Below, one piece after another: positions 24,291-34,951 of a stretch of DNA of 64,000 nucleotides (its first letter is position 1; the number at the start of each line of letters is the position of its first letter). Below the pieces are notes generated by a model. That model was given only the letters and a program-made list of their open reading frames with translations. It had not been told where the DNA came from and searched no databases. The position numbers and the translations under genes were made by a program. Origin of the DNA: Epiperipatus broadwayi (lineage: Eukaryota > Onychophora > Udeonychophora > Euonychophora > Peripatidae); NCBI GenBank assembly GCA_028023455.1, contig JAQFVV010006623.1, positions 151,501-215,500 of the forward strand, given 5' to 3'.

Positions 24291-26816
24291 AAGTAGAAAG
24301 GAAAATAACTTGTCCAGAGAAAACAAGGATTTTAATGAATTTATTTTAAAACGAAGAAGTTGTGAACTTTTTAAAACAATTTGTATAGTAATTTAATAAT
24401 TGTAATTTAACCTTTATCTCATTCAAAATACCTATTGGCTGAGTGAATTAAAGTTCTAAATTTTTGATTGGTCAATTACAGAATCAGCAGTAAAAATATA
24501 TTTAATCTTTTAAAATTATACTCATTTTAGTTTAGTTTCTAAAAAGCAAATTAATAATTTCTCAGATTATTAAAATATACTAAAGTTTTTTCAAAAATAA
24601 ATTTCTATTTATAATTTATAAAAATAATCTATAGCAGACAACATAAAATGTACTTTTCGTAACCTATTACAAAATGCAGTCTACTCATTGATTTCTTTCA
24701 ATATTTTTACTAATATCTGAACTATTCTAAAATAATTATATTTTCACACATATTTTACAAAAATAATAAATATGTAAAAATACTCTAAAACATACATTTT
24801 GAAAAACAATTTAGAACTCAAAATTGTTGACAAGCGCTCTTTTGTAGAGTGTAAAACAACCAATCAGCACCTTGGAAGGCAGGCCTTATCTCATTGTTAT
24901 AACTTTAAATTTAAATATTGATTTTTTTTAGTTGTAAAATAATTATAAAAAGGCAGCATCTACAGTATGTTTTTCTTGATAAAATGACCGTAAAATCGGC
25001 AAAATAACATAAAAATTAGTGGTTTGAGAGCGAATTAAAGCCTCTTACAGTATCATTGTGCAGAACAGTCAATTAATAAATATGTTATAAAATGACATGT
25101 AATTGTGATACTAGAAGGAACAGGTAATTTAATAGTAATCATAAAATGTATTCAAAAAAATTCATCAGTTCGTATCTTAAAAATATCAATATTTCTGAGT
25201 ACCTAAAAAGCCCTTATAAAAAAAAAACACCAAATTCCAAATTTTAAGTACATTCTAAAAAAACCAGGACTTTGAACTGTTATTGTTTTCCATTCAACAA
25301 AAATCATGTTTTTTTTTTTCTGGTTTCTGGTTCGAAGTCCTTAAAAAGACTTAATCATCCTCACGTACGCTTTCGTCAAAAAAATTCCCCAATGTCTAAA
25401 AGTTTGGCCAACCCTGATATAGAAGATATGACGGCTACTTTTTATTGTTATTTGTTTGTGGAATGTTGAAGCTTTGATACTATGTAAATGAAATTTTATA
25501 GCCAGTGTTAGTGATTTTTCTGATTGAATGGTGGTATAATAACACACTACCACCAACATTTTCTATCACTTTGTCAATTCTCCAACATCTTGTTTGTATT
25601 CTTATTAGATGCCAGATGCTATTTCTTTGAATGCTAAACAACATCACAGATTAATGCAGCCAGATGCACATTTGATAGTTATAATTCCAAAACATTCAAA
25701 GATTTTTCATTAAGTTATTTCTCATTCCATGTAATGTTATCGCAGATTCCCAAACTACTAGACTAACTGGCCTAATCTGCTTTGAAAATTAAATAATATA
25801 TAGTAATGTGTATTGCCGATTTGCTTCATTTATCATTTTTGCATGAATTAATTTTTCATGAACAGTGACTATTTATTATACATGATATATCTTAAATATT
25901 AAACGTATGAATTCTACATTTGCAATTTGAATAATTGTATGTTTATTGGTATAGATATAAGATAATGTAATAGTTAACTTTATATATTTTATGTGAAATA
26001 CTGAATGAATGGTACTTTGTAAACAAAGATGTAATTAATGATGAAGGTTTAATCTACAGTATTGAGTTTTCTTTTGATATATGATTGTACTGTATTTGAA
26101 GGTAGATTGTGAAAGAAATAAAAAGCAGTGTTGATAGTGTATTTAATAGTAAAAATAAATTGGGAGAAAACAATTTCAAATGAGAGACATATTTTTGAAC
26201 AATCCATTGATTTTTCCCAAAAAAATTCATCTATACTTTTTTGTTTTCCAAATACTTTGATAAGACATTTTTTTTATTAAAGTTTTAAAAATATTGCTAT
26301 TTCCAAATTGGGTTTTAAAAAAGTAAGCATAAATATAATAGAAAATGTAATGACCTAACTAAACTAATTTCTCATTTAGAGAAGAAAAAAAAAGTTTAAT
26401 TGAAAGATTTGAAATAATTTATTACTTGTTTACTAGACTATTCTCATCAAAGTGTGTATTTAATTGTTTATCAGTTTATAATATTCATTAATCAAGAAAT
26501 TATTTTTGAGATGTATTAATGAATAAAAAATACAAAAATTAAAATTGATTTGTTAGGTAAACTTTTATTGTATTTGAGAATATGAACATTATATAAATAT
26601 TTAGGTGTGTTTATACTTCATATATAACAAAGTGAGGATTTGTATATTGGTGGTACCTTGTTATTTAGGAACTAATATATTGTTTTGTTTTTAATTCTTC
26701 ATATATAGCCTAAATCTCAAGAAGATTTTACTTTCATTTTCTGCCATATACCACATGACATTTTCATGTGAACAGCATAAACTTCTGAGATAATTTGAGT
26801 TTTCTTACTTTCGTAG
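24291..26816. other. AT-rich intergenic or intronic sequence
   Basis: No gene was recognised. A short frame at 25609-25710 follows a TATTCTTATTAG acceptor-like site and starts with an ATG, but it is too short and unlike any known family to call. If the candidate gene ending at 27284 is real, its upstream exons could lie here. Confidence 0.35.
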
Positions 26817-27011
26817 TTTTTTTTTTATGGAAAAAATAAATATTTATAAAATCCATATCTTTTTCTTTTGTCTGATTCGTGAATGTATGAATGTCCGATG
26901 TCAAATTCACAATCACTACATTTATGCAAAGGAAATAATTCTACCATTAAATAAAAAATGCTGGAAAAAAATCAGTATGAATGCTACAGATATAGTATCA
27001 AAAATGGAAAG
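26817..27011 (+). CDS. candidate penultimate exon of an unidentified gene
   Basis: The frame is open from an acceptor-like TTTCTTACTTTCGTAG (26801-26816). It ends at 27011 with a strong donor, GGAAAG/GTTTGT. The later part reads protein-like (KEIILPLNKKCWKKISMNAT, then DIVSKME). Splicing in phase 2 to the acceptor TTTTGCAG at 27219-27226 joins it in frame to a second protein-like exon that ends shortly before a polyadenylation signal. I do not recognise the protein. The true 5' edge of the exon may be inside this interval, because the first 20 or so residues are Phe/Ile/Lys-rich. It could be a decayed pseudogene. Confidence 0.35.
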
Positions 27012-27226
27012 GTTTGTCTTAAAAATATTGTATTGTTCTAATAAGTTATAGTTAATTTTATAAAAAAAAAAAAAAGGTGCCTTTATGTATGCAATGTAGA
27101 TTGTAATTGTAAATTATTTAAAGCATATTGAAAACTGCAACAATTAACATTTGCCAAAAAAAGCTTTTTTGTGTGTGATTATATTATTGCTGCTATATAA
27201 TGAAATATCCTTGATTTATTTTGCAG

Positions 27227-27284
27227 TAAAGATTTCCAGCCAGTTGCAGAAATTAGCCACAAACAATTCATAATTCAGTGTTAA
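27227..27284 (+). CDS. candidate last exon of an unidentified gene
   Basis: This follows a good acceptor (TTGATTTATTTTGCAG). The first base completes an AGT serine codon with the AG left by the exon ending at 27011, then encodes KDFQPVAEISHKQFIIQC and a TAA stop. AATAAA lies 69 bases after the stop. The agreement of donor, acceptor, phase, stop and polyadenylation signal is the main evidence; the product is unknown. Confidence 0.4.
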
Positions 27285-27352
27285 GGCATTCCGTGCTGTC
27301 TTAGTCTGTCAATCCTCTAATATAGTTCAGACAAATGACATAAGCAATGTTT

Positions 27353-27358
27353 AATAAA
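27353..27358 (+). terminator. candidate polyadenylation signal AATAAA
   Basis: It lies 69 bases after the stop of the candidate last exon at 27227-27284. AATAAA is common by chance in this AT-rich DNA. Confidence 0.35.
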
Positions 27359-28455
27359 AAAAAACATTTACATTAAATCTTTTAAAAAAAATTGTTAAAG
27401 CAACCCAATTAAAAAAAAAATTTACGAGTATTATTTAATAAAAAAATATTACAAAAATGACCGATGCTTTTGTATTCCGATAAAGCTAAAAAAAACTTAC
27501 GATTAGTCATGACACTATCAAAAAAAAATTTAATTTTTTATTCATAGTGCACTACAGCAAATATATATTTGTGCCTTAACGTTGTCAAATATATTAAGTA
27601 TATTTAAAAATGTAAATTTTAATTTAGCTTTATTAAAAGTTGCAAATTTATTTGAATGATATTAAAATGTTTTGTTTAATTTACATTAAATTTATTTTAA
27701 AAAATGTTAAAGCAACCAATTACAAAAACAATGGGCTAAAAACCCAGAGTTATTGTATTCTGCTGTAACAAGTTTTTCATACCAGTATACAATTCTCACA
27801 TTTAAAATCATTTGTTTAATTTACAATAAATCTTAAAAAAAAAAATTGTTAAAGAAATCAAAAAAAAAAAAAAACATGGGTCTTTACAAGGCCAAGTGCA
27901 TCTGGTAATTTATACAATAATACTATGAAAAATGTCATTTAAGGAAGACTTTCAATTGTTATTAATAAAATTATGAAAATGGTTTATCTTAAGTTTAATT
28001 TTCACTGTTCAACCAATACCTATTATAAAATTCATCAAAATTTAGCATCTATTCCCAAGATAAACTTTTTCTTTTATGTTTTTTTTTTTTTAAATTAATG
28101 TAGTTCATTAGTAATTGAATTTAATTTTTTTTCTAATATTATATTTTTTTTTATTAAATTAATCCAATAATTTGAATGAAAATAATTTTTTGTATCAACA
28201 CCCAAAATTATTATTAACTCACATGATTTTTCAATAGTGGTTTAATATCTCTGCATATATAAAATAAAGTCACTTTTTTTGTTTTTTAACTTTGGAAATA
28301 ATGCTTTATATATTTTTACATACTATGTCACTTTATTAGCAGAGGTGTTGGTAGGATTAAAATACTATCATTTGATCATAATAAGTAAAAAAAATTAGAT
28401 AATAAACAAATTCAAACTTCACGTAACAATAATTGATGTTAGTTTGGTTCATATT
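27359..28455. other. AT-rich sequence, nothing recognised
   Basis: The sequence is dominated by A and T runs. A segment of the type TTTACATTAAATCTTTTAAAAAA recurs imperfectly near 27370, 27680 and 27820, each followed by TTGTTAAAG- or TGTTAAAG-like sequence, so this may be a diverged tandem repeat with a spacing of 150-310 bases. No gene was seen. Confidence 0.35.
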
Positions 28456-31148
28456 GTACCGGTCGAAAATGTATGTCCATCCAACAAGACTTATAATCTG
28501 AGCAAAAGTACCCTGAATCCAATCATGCCTGAGATACACAGGTCAGGAGCAATCATGAATTCTAACCTATTTGCCCATTCCCTAAATCTATAGCACTACG
28601 GTGATACCACATGAATTCATTCCCTTCCGGCCTGGTGCTACAACGTTCTGCATGAGAACAACTGGTGATGATAATGAGAGATTGAGTGAACCCGAGATAC
28701 AAGTTAAAACAAATATATTAATGAGATTCGAACACACTTGATTAAATTTAAAAATATGAAGATTTATTTTGACAAAATTCAAGATGATTTTATATATATA
28801 TATAATCAACTTCACGCAGTTTAAACTTTATTTTCATTACAAACTGGAGTCAATTATTTTTATTTTGAAGATATCAAATTAGTGCAGCATTATGAACGTA
28901 TATTTGGAAATCAGATTTTATTTAATGTTACAAAAACATATACCTGGGTGTTTGGTGGATGTTGTATACATTTAGAAAACACCTATAAATATACAATAAT
29001 AGAGTTTTGTTGATTATAGGACTTGAATATAATGCCCTTAGCATTTGATACGTAACTATTTTCTTCATAGCATTTAGTTATAACAATTAAATAAGGATAT
29101 ATTCTGATCTGTAAGTATACTAAAAACATTCTACATTTTCAACATTTAACAATCAAATATTACGAAAGTCTAGATACGGGAATGGTTTATTTCAATAAAG
29201 GGGAGGGCAGCTTCATGAGAGGTTGGATCTAAACTCTAATGAAACATATTTAAAGAGAAAAACTTTTCATTATTACACATTATGGTTTATTTTGTTAAAC
29301 AGGCTAGAAAACAAAATATAAGAAATTGCATAGTAGCACCATGTCACTGAAAAAGAAAATGGCAACTTTGGCCGAGAAAACATTCTTCAATTTTAAGGTG
29401 GTACACCAGTTTCATGGCTGAGCAGTACCAAGTGGAAAGATAGGAAATTGCTATGGTTCTAGATTATGGTAAGTTCATGCAGAGCTTCAACTACACTAAC
29501 TGGCTTGTTCCAGGAAACAACTTGTACCCCTGTTACGAAAGAACACTGAAAAAGAAACTGAAGGCTTTGAATCTTCTGGAGTGAGGTACAGACAAATTCG
29601 AGCAGTATATAAATATATACTTTGAGAAGAATGACAAACGAACTCCATGGAATGAGGTATGGGCGAATTAGATCAAAGCCCTTATGTGGGTCATTAATAA
29701 TGTCTGACATATACTAGCAACACTATTATAAGAATATAAAATCATTGGATTATAAAAGTCTTAAGTAGTTTAACAAATATGTAATGATATGTTAAAATAA
29801 TGATCCATGTAAGATAAAGTTATTTATCAGAAGCTAAAACTATAATTAATTAATCATGCAGTTCTCCCCCTTCTTGAATTAATACTATTTTGTTTAATAT
29901 ATAAAAAAACCTAAAATTCGTACACTCAAAAGTGCAAATAAAATAATATTTGGTCGCCAGCTTTTTGGCGATGATGATTGAAACAAAGAAATTAATAACT
30001 TAACGGATACAAAGATTACTCTAGATTGGAAAAGTATACATTTTGTATAAAATATTTTTTAAAAACATATTCATTTAACAGACGGACTTGATCTTATGAG
30101 CTATTTAGAAATAAAGACATGAAATAATTAATTCCTCTACCCACCCTTTCTATTCCACAGCAGAATATAGAAGTTCATAGGACTGGGTTTGATTGGCATT
30201 TACAAATAAAAATCAAAAGAAAAATATTAAAAATAAATTCTAATCGCACTAAATTATAAGAATAATAAGCATGAGTTGTATGAAAGATTTTACACTGAGA
30301 TTAATTTAGGTATTAGAGAATCTATACAAAGAAAATTAGTTTAACATACTTGCCGATTAGTGAGTTAATAAGAGATTTAACATAAAGAAACATGAATTTT
30401 TTTAATGAATTTGTAGTTAGAACTTAGATAATTTGATTATACTGACTGGGCTTGTTACCTCAATTCTCTGGAATGAAGCACTGATGAATCTTGGGTGGTA
30501 GGCGGAATTCTTGGGTTTTTGTGACAGGCAGATTCTACTTAAGCTAACAAACATTTTTTTTGGCCTCAGCAGTTCTCTGAAGGCATGGGCACCCTTGATT
30601 GGTAGGAACTACATCTACATGGCAAAGGGTCTGGCTGAAGACAGGGAAAGGCGACTTTGGTCCCTCTACCCAAAAATCAAATGTGAAGTCGGTTATCAAC
30701 TAGTGACCAAACTAACACAATAGATTTTCAGCCCTATTTATACAAATTTTGAGTTATTTAAAGAATGTTTTTTAATTAAACTCCTTAACTCAAATGGAAT
30801 CCTGAATCTACATAAATATTTTCTCTATTGTTATTGGAGATGCAATTGCTAGATAACTGTCCAAAAATAAATTCAAATCAATTTCCAGATTGGAAATAGG
30901 TTTGATAAAAATATTAATAGCTAACTTAAAATCAATTAACTTTGTTTTAAATTTTACTTTCATTAACTTTGATTTAAAAATTCCTTTTAAAACCTTGAAA
31001 CAAACTAATGTTCCTGCCCCTTTAATTACTCTTGGACATTTAATGGTTGCATCTTCAATCTTGAATTTTTGTGTAATTATATGAAGAAAAATAATTACAA
31101 AGTATTAAAAATATAAGCAAAAAAGAATAAAGACACAAAATTATTTAC
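28456..31148 (+). repeat. LTR-like non-coding repeat, TGTACCGGTC start
   Basis: It starts TGTACCGGTC, with CCAACAA about 26 bases in and GAGATTC near 28720. The same series (TGTATCGGTC, CCAACAA, GAGATTC) occurs at 31682. GC-richer patches lie at 28456-28720, 29140-29700 and 30440-30730, with AT-rich filler between. The proposed right end is a TTTACA near 31148, but this is weak. A polypyrimidine run TCTCCCCCTTCTTG at 29862 inside it might belong to a nested element. There is no coding remnant. Confidence 0.35.
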
Positions 31149-31681
31149 AGTATTAATATTTTAATTATATATATGCTCCTATAATCTGAGTCGCATCTAT
31201 TGAAGTTAATATTTAAAATAATTAAAGAAATTTTTTATTTAAGATCTATATTTATAAATCTTATAGATGTTTCTCAGAAATATATGCATAGTTTATATAC
31301 ATATGACAAAAAAAAGGAGCAGGATGAAATGTGGGTTAAGTAGTAGAACAGTGAAGCTCGATCTTGGACTAAGATTGACTGCTACAATATAATACATCAT
31401 ATCATATGCAGACAAGTTGACAATGTTCTCGGACATAGTTCTAGATAAATTACATCTTTGAAGTGAAATTAAAGATTGGACAATACAAATGACAAAATTA
31501 TTTTAGTAAGATGTCAAAATTTTCTTAACATAAAATATTTGATCATTATTTTAAAGATCTTTTCAATTAGACTTTGTTATTTATAAAATTAAAATCAACT
31601 TTATTATAAAACATAAATATAAAGCATTTTCATATATTCATTCACTGCATTTTATATTAACTGTCATTTTAAACAATGTAT

Positions 31682-32178
31682 TGTATCGGTCAAAAAACAC
31701 ATCGATCCAACAAACCCCTGAATACAGGTAAAGTACCTCAAGTCTGACCACGTACAAGATATATAAATCAGGTACATCGTGGATTCTGCCCTATGATCGA
31801 AATCCTTTACTTTCACAGTGCCGGCAGCTGGGTCTTAAAGCATGAGATTCAATTTTATTATATTTTAGTGAGAACTTGGGTGATTGGTTGATAGGTATGT
31901 TTAAAAATCAAAATTTATTTAAAATAAAATTAAATAAATTGATTCAAGAACACTGGAAGTTTGTTTTAGTTGTATATATATTTAACATCACTTAGCATTT
32001 TACATTAGTTTAACTCAAGCTTTAAAAAGAAAAAATACAATATATAAATTAACTTTATAATTATATGAGTTCGTGTCGACTTTATTTATATTAGCGATTA
32101 ACATTGACATTATTGAGTTTGTACAATTTATTTTGTGAATTTTATACACTTTTACTTTGGTTTACATTTATTCTCCTT
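31682..32178 (+). repeat. 5' part of an LTR-like repeat, interrupted by the Ty3 element
   Basis: It starts TGTATCGGTC and shares CCAACAA, GTGCCGGCAG and GAGATTC landmarks with other members. The Ty3 element was inserted at TCCTT (32174-32178), and the sequence resumes at 37647. The GC-richer patches at 38260-38560 and 39330-39600 may be its continuation, which would make the unbroken repeat about 2.8 kb, similar to the one at 28456. Confidence 0.4.
32174..32178 (+). repeat. target-site duplication TCCTT, left copy
   Basis: Identical to the five bases directly after the 3' LTR (37647-37651). Five-base duplications are usual for Ty3-type integrases. Confidence 0.9.
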
Positions 32179-32753
32179 TGCTGTGTGCTGCGCTAATCAA
32201 ATCACGTGCACACAAGTTGTATAGACTTGCTTAGATCGAGCATGAATTTTAAACCGGATTGAGCATGTAGCACTGCAAACCAATAGGAATAGTTATGGAT
32301 ATAAATGACCAATGGGGGAGAATGTCCACAGAATCCTATGCTCACAGTCTGGAAGGGGAACTAACTATAAAAGATATCTGGTGCTGAAGATCGGACACTC
32401 TAAATCAGAAGAAGGACCTGGACTGGCTTTTCTTACCCAGTGAATCCCCGCTGAAGGTACAAAGGAGGGATCTAGGCAACTTTAAAGGCCAACTCGGTCT
32501 ATATTATTATTCATTAGTAAGCCTAATGGCACAGATAAAAGTACGGTAAAATTACTTATGTAAAATTTTGTATACTTTTTGATTACCATAATTCGTTGTA
32601 ACTAATTATACTCTGTAACCTTTTCCAAATTGTTATTAAATAGTTTAACCTGACTGTCACTCTGAGAGTTTTTTTCTTTAAAACTATATATGCTAGTACA
32701 TGTTCGCAAAAACAGAATAAGTTGCTGTATGTAATTAGAGTCCAAACATAGCA
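32179..32753 (+). repeat. 5' LTR of the Ty3 element
   Basis: It is 575 bases long, begins TGCTGTGTGC and ends ACATAGCA, with the 4-bp inverted ends TGCT/AGCA. It contains a TATAAAAG box at 32366-32373, a candidate core promoter. It differs from the 3' LTR by six single-base changes. Confidence 0.95.
32366..32373 (+). promoter_or_regulatory. TATA box of the 5' LTR
   Basis: TATAAAAG lies at this position in the LTR and is preserved in the 3' LTR. The LTR drives element transcription in this class, so this is the likely core promoter. The start site was not determined. Confidence 0.5.
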
Positions 32754-32759
32754 TACAAT

Positions 32760-32774
32760 TGGCGCAGTTGACAG
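32760..32774 (+). other. candidate tRNA primer-binding site
   Basis: TGGCGCAGTTGACAG begins six bases after the 5' LTR. Primer-binding sites of LTR elements begin TGG (the complement of the tRNA CCA end) and lie just inside the 5' LTR. The primer tRNA was not identified. Confidence 0.55.
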
Positions 32775-32839
32775 TTGAAAGAGGACAAAGTTGTTAAACT
32801 AAAAAGAGAAAAGGTGTCAATAGTTAGTTACCAAGGAAG

Positions 32840-34123
32840 ATGGCTACAACTCAGCCAGGTATTTGTGAATTCGATGTTAATAGTCCTTCCGAGTGGCCCC
32901 AATATATAAAACGTATTGAATATTATTTCATTGTTAACAAAATCAAAGATGACGTAACGAAAGTAGCCACACTATTACTTTTCGGTGGACCAGGTGTAAT
33001 TGAAGTTGCAAACCAATTATGCGGACCCGAAGAACCGGAAAAACTATTGTACTCCGATCTAGTTGGGCGGCTGAATAACCATTTTAGCCCAGAACCGTCA
33101 AAACACATTGCTCACCTACACTTGCGCAACAGATGCCAAATAAAGGGAGAAAAGTGTAGAGATTTTGATACTGCCTTAAGAGATTTGGCACGAAAGTGTG
33201 CTTATGTAGACCTAGAAGAAGCACTATTAGATCAGTTTTTATGGGAGATGAGCGATGACAAATTATGTCAACAACTATTGGCCATCCCAGATCTGACGTA
33301 TTCTGAGGCTATCAAAAGAGGGATGTCCCATGAACTAGTTATAAGCAGCTCCAAAGAATTCCAACAAGCTAACCTGGATGCTATGAAACAAACTTCAATA
33401 AGCAAAACAGAAGAGCTACCAAACTCGAAAACTGAATGTTATCGCTGCGGCAAAATTGGACACATTGCACGTGAATGCAGCTGGAAAAATGCAAAATGTA
33501 ATAAATGCGGGAGAGTTGGACACCTGGCAAAAGTTTGCCGTACTAAAAATAGAACTAGAGCGAATGACAAATCCCCAGTAAACAGATATGCCAAATCGGA
33601 ACGTTATACCGAAATAAATAAGGCAGAGACCAAAAGCTGTCAACAAATAATGTTAGCAGTAGAGATATGTATCAAAGCTATAGAAATGGAGATAGACAGC
33701 AGAGCTGGGGTGTCCATCATATCGCAAAGGGATTGGTCCGAGATAAATAAAAACGTTAAAAACCAGCCAAGAGTAGCTAAAACAGAACTCAAGGCAAATG
33801 ATGCAAATGGGAATCCTATTCAAATAGTCGGCGTAGTAGAGGTTATGGTAGCCATAAACAATCGCTGGAAAAAACTAGACCTATATATTGTCAAGGGCAA
33901 TATAGGACCCTTATTAGGTAGGGAATGGTTTACCCCGTTAGGCATTAAGATCTGTATGGTAAACAAAATTAACATCAAAAGGGAAATAAAACTTAAATTC
34001 TCTAAACTGTTTACCGAAGAACAGGGACGAATCACTACGACAGCTGTGGAAATTGAGCTTCGCGAAGGCGCAAAAGCAGTTCACTGCAAGCCTAGGAAAA
34101 TACCTTTTGCTATGAAATCATGA
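32840..34123 (+). CDS. Gag-protease part of Ty3 Gag-Pol, ending at a premature stop
   Basis: This 427-residue frame starts with an ATG 87 bases after the LTR. Residues 1-170 are a Mag/K02A2.6-like capsid region (EWPQYIKRIEYYF, then the SPEPSKHIAHLHLRNR region). Two CCHC nucleic-acid knuckles follow: C200-C203-H208-C213 and C220-C223-H228-C233. The retropepsin has D286-S287-R288 where family members have D-S/T-G, and LLGREW at 358-363. The frame then runs into the region before reverse transcriptase and stops at TGA (34121-34123). The same frame stays open for 268 more residues starting with the conserved VEEALEDMI segment, so the TGA looks like a nonsense change from an Arg codon. Gag and Pol therefore shared a single frame. 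The Arg in the protease triad should abolish its activity. Confidence 0.9.
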   Translation: MATTQPGICEFDVNSPSEWPQYIKRIEYYFIVNKIKDDVTKVATLLLFGGPGVIEVANQLCGPEEPEKLLYSDLVGRLNNHFSPEPSKHIAHLHLRNRCQIKGEKCRDFDTALRDLARKCAYVDLEEALLDQFLWEMSDDKLCQQLLAIPDLTYSEAIKRGMSHELVISSSKEFQQANLDAMKQTSISKTEELPNSKTECYRCGKIGHIARECSWKNAKCNKCGRVGHLAKVCRTKNRTRANDKSPVNRYAKSERYTEINKAETKSCQQIMLAVEICIKAIEMEIDSRAGVSIISQRDWSEINKNVKNQPRVAKTELKANDANGNPIQIVGVVEVMVAINNRWKKLDLYIVKGNIGPLLGREWFTPLGIKICMVNKINIKREIKLKFSKLFTEEQGRITTTAVEIELREGAKAVHCKPRKIPFAMKS

Positions 34124-34951
34124 GTTGAAGAAGCTTTAGAGGACATGATAAAGAAGGGTGTGTTGACTCCAGTCGAAGACTCAGAATGGGCTACTCCTAT
34201 AGTGATCGTAGCAAAACAAAACGGACAAGTCCGAATATGCGGGGACTACAGACTAACTGTAAACAAAAGTATTGCCAAAAGCCCATATCCTGTTCCAAAT
34301 GTTAGAGAGATATTAGCTGGATTGGAAGGCGCAAATTTTTTCGCAAAGTTAGATTTAAATGCCGCTTTTCATCAGATTCCAGTGGCAAAGGAAATGGCGG
34401 CGCTCCTTACCATAACAACACACAAGGGATTGTATAATTATAATTGCTTACCTTTCGGCGTAAAAATCGCCCCGAACGCTTTTCAAGCTAAAATAGACAC
34501 GCTGTTGGAGGGACTGAAAGGAACAACGCCATATTTTGATGACATTCTGGTAACAACGGAATCCGAAGCAGAATTACAAATTAGATTAGACGAAGTTTGC
34601 AAACGGCTAGAGAATTTTGGTGCAAAGCTAAACATGCAAAAATGTATTTGGTGTGCTAAAGAAATAAAGTTTTTAGGCCACATCATATCAAGCACTGGCG
34701 TTAGACCCGATCCGGATAAAATTAAAGCTATCATAAATGCACCAAAGCCCAAAAACGTCAAAGAACTGCAGGCTTTCTTAGGATTGGTTAATTTTTTCGA
34801 AAATTTTCTGAAGGGAAAAGCACATGTAGCCACACCTTTGTATGAGTTACTTCGCAAAAATCAACGATGGTGTTGGAAGAACCCGCAAGAGAGCGCTTTT
34901 CAGAAAATCGAAAGCACTGCTAACGTCAAACCACTTGTTAGTACATTATAA
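34124..34951 (+). pseudogene. Ty3 reverse transcriptase segment, cut by an upstream stop and a downstream frameshift
   Basis: This is in the same frame as gag-protease, directly after the TGA. The first ATG is at 34145. Counting from it, the polymerase signatures are intact: KLDLNAAFHQ at 68-77, LPFGV at 102-106, the catalytic YFDD at 130-133, and FLGHII further on. It ends in the thumb/connection region (LYELLRKNQRWCW), where the frame is lost near 34905 and 14 out-of-frame codons lead to a TAA at 34949. Reverse transcriptase copies the element RNA inside virus-like particles. The core is undamaged but cannot be made as part of Gag-Pol because of the two lesions. Confidence 0.85.

Noticed and set aside
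34483-34857. Minus-strand frames inside the Ty3 element (also 32923-33108, 33416-33646, 33820-34035, 35672-36010, 36059-36253)
   Set aside because: Antisense shadows of gag and pol, which carry clear catalytic motifs on the plus strand.
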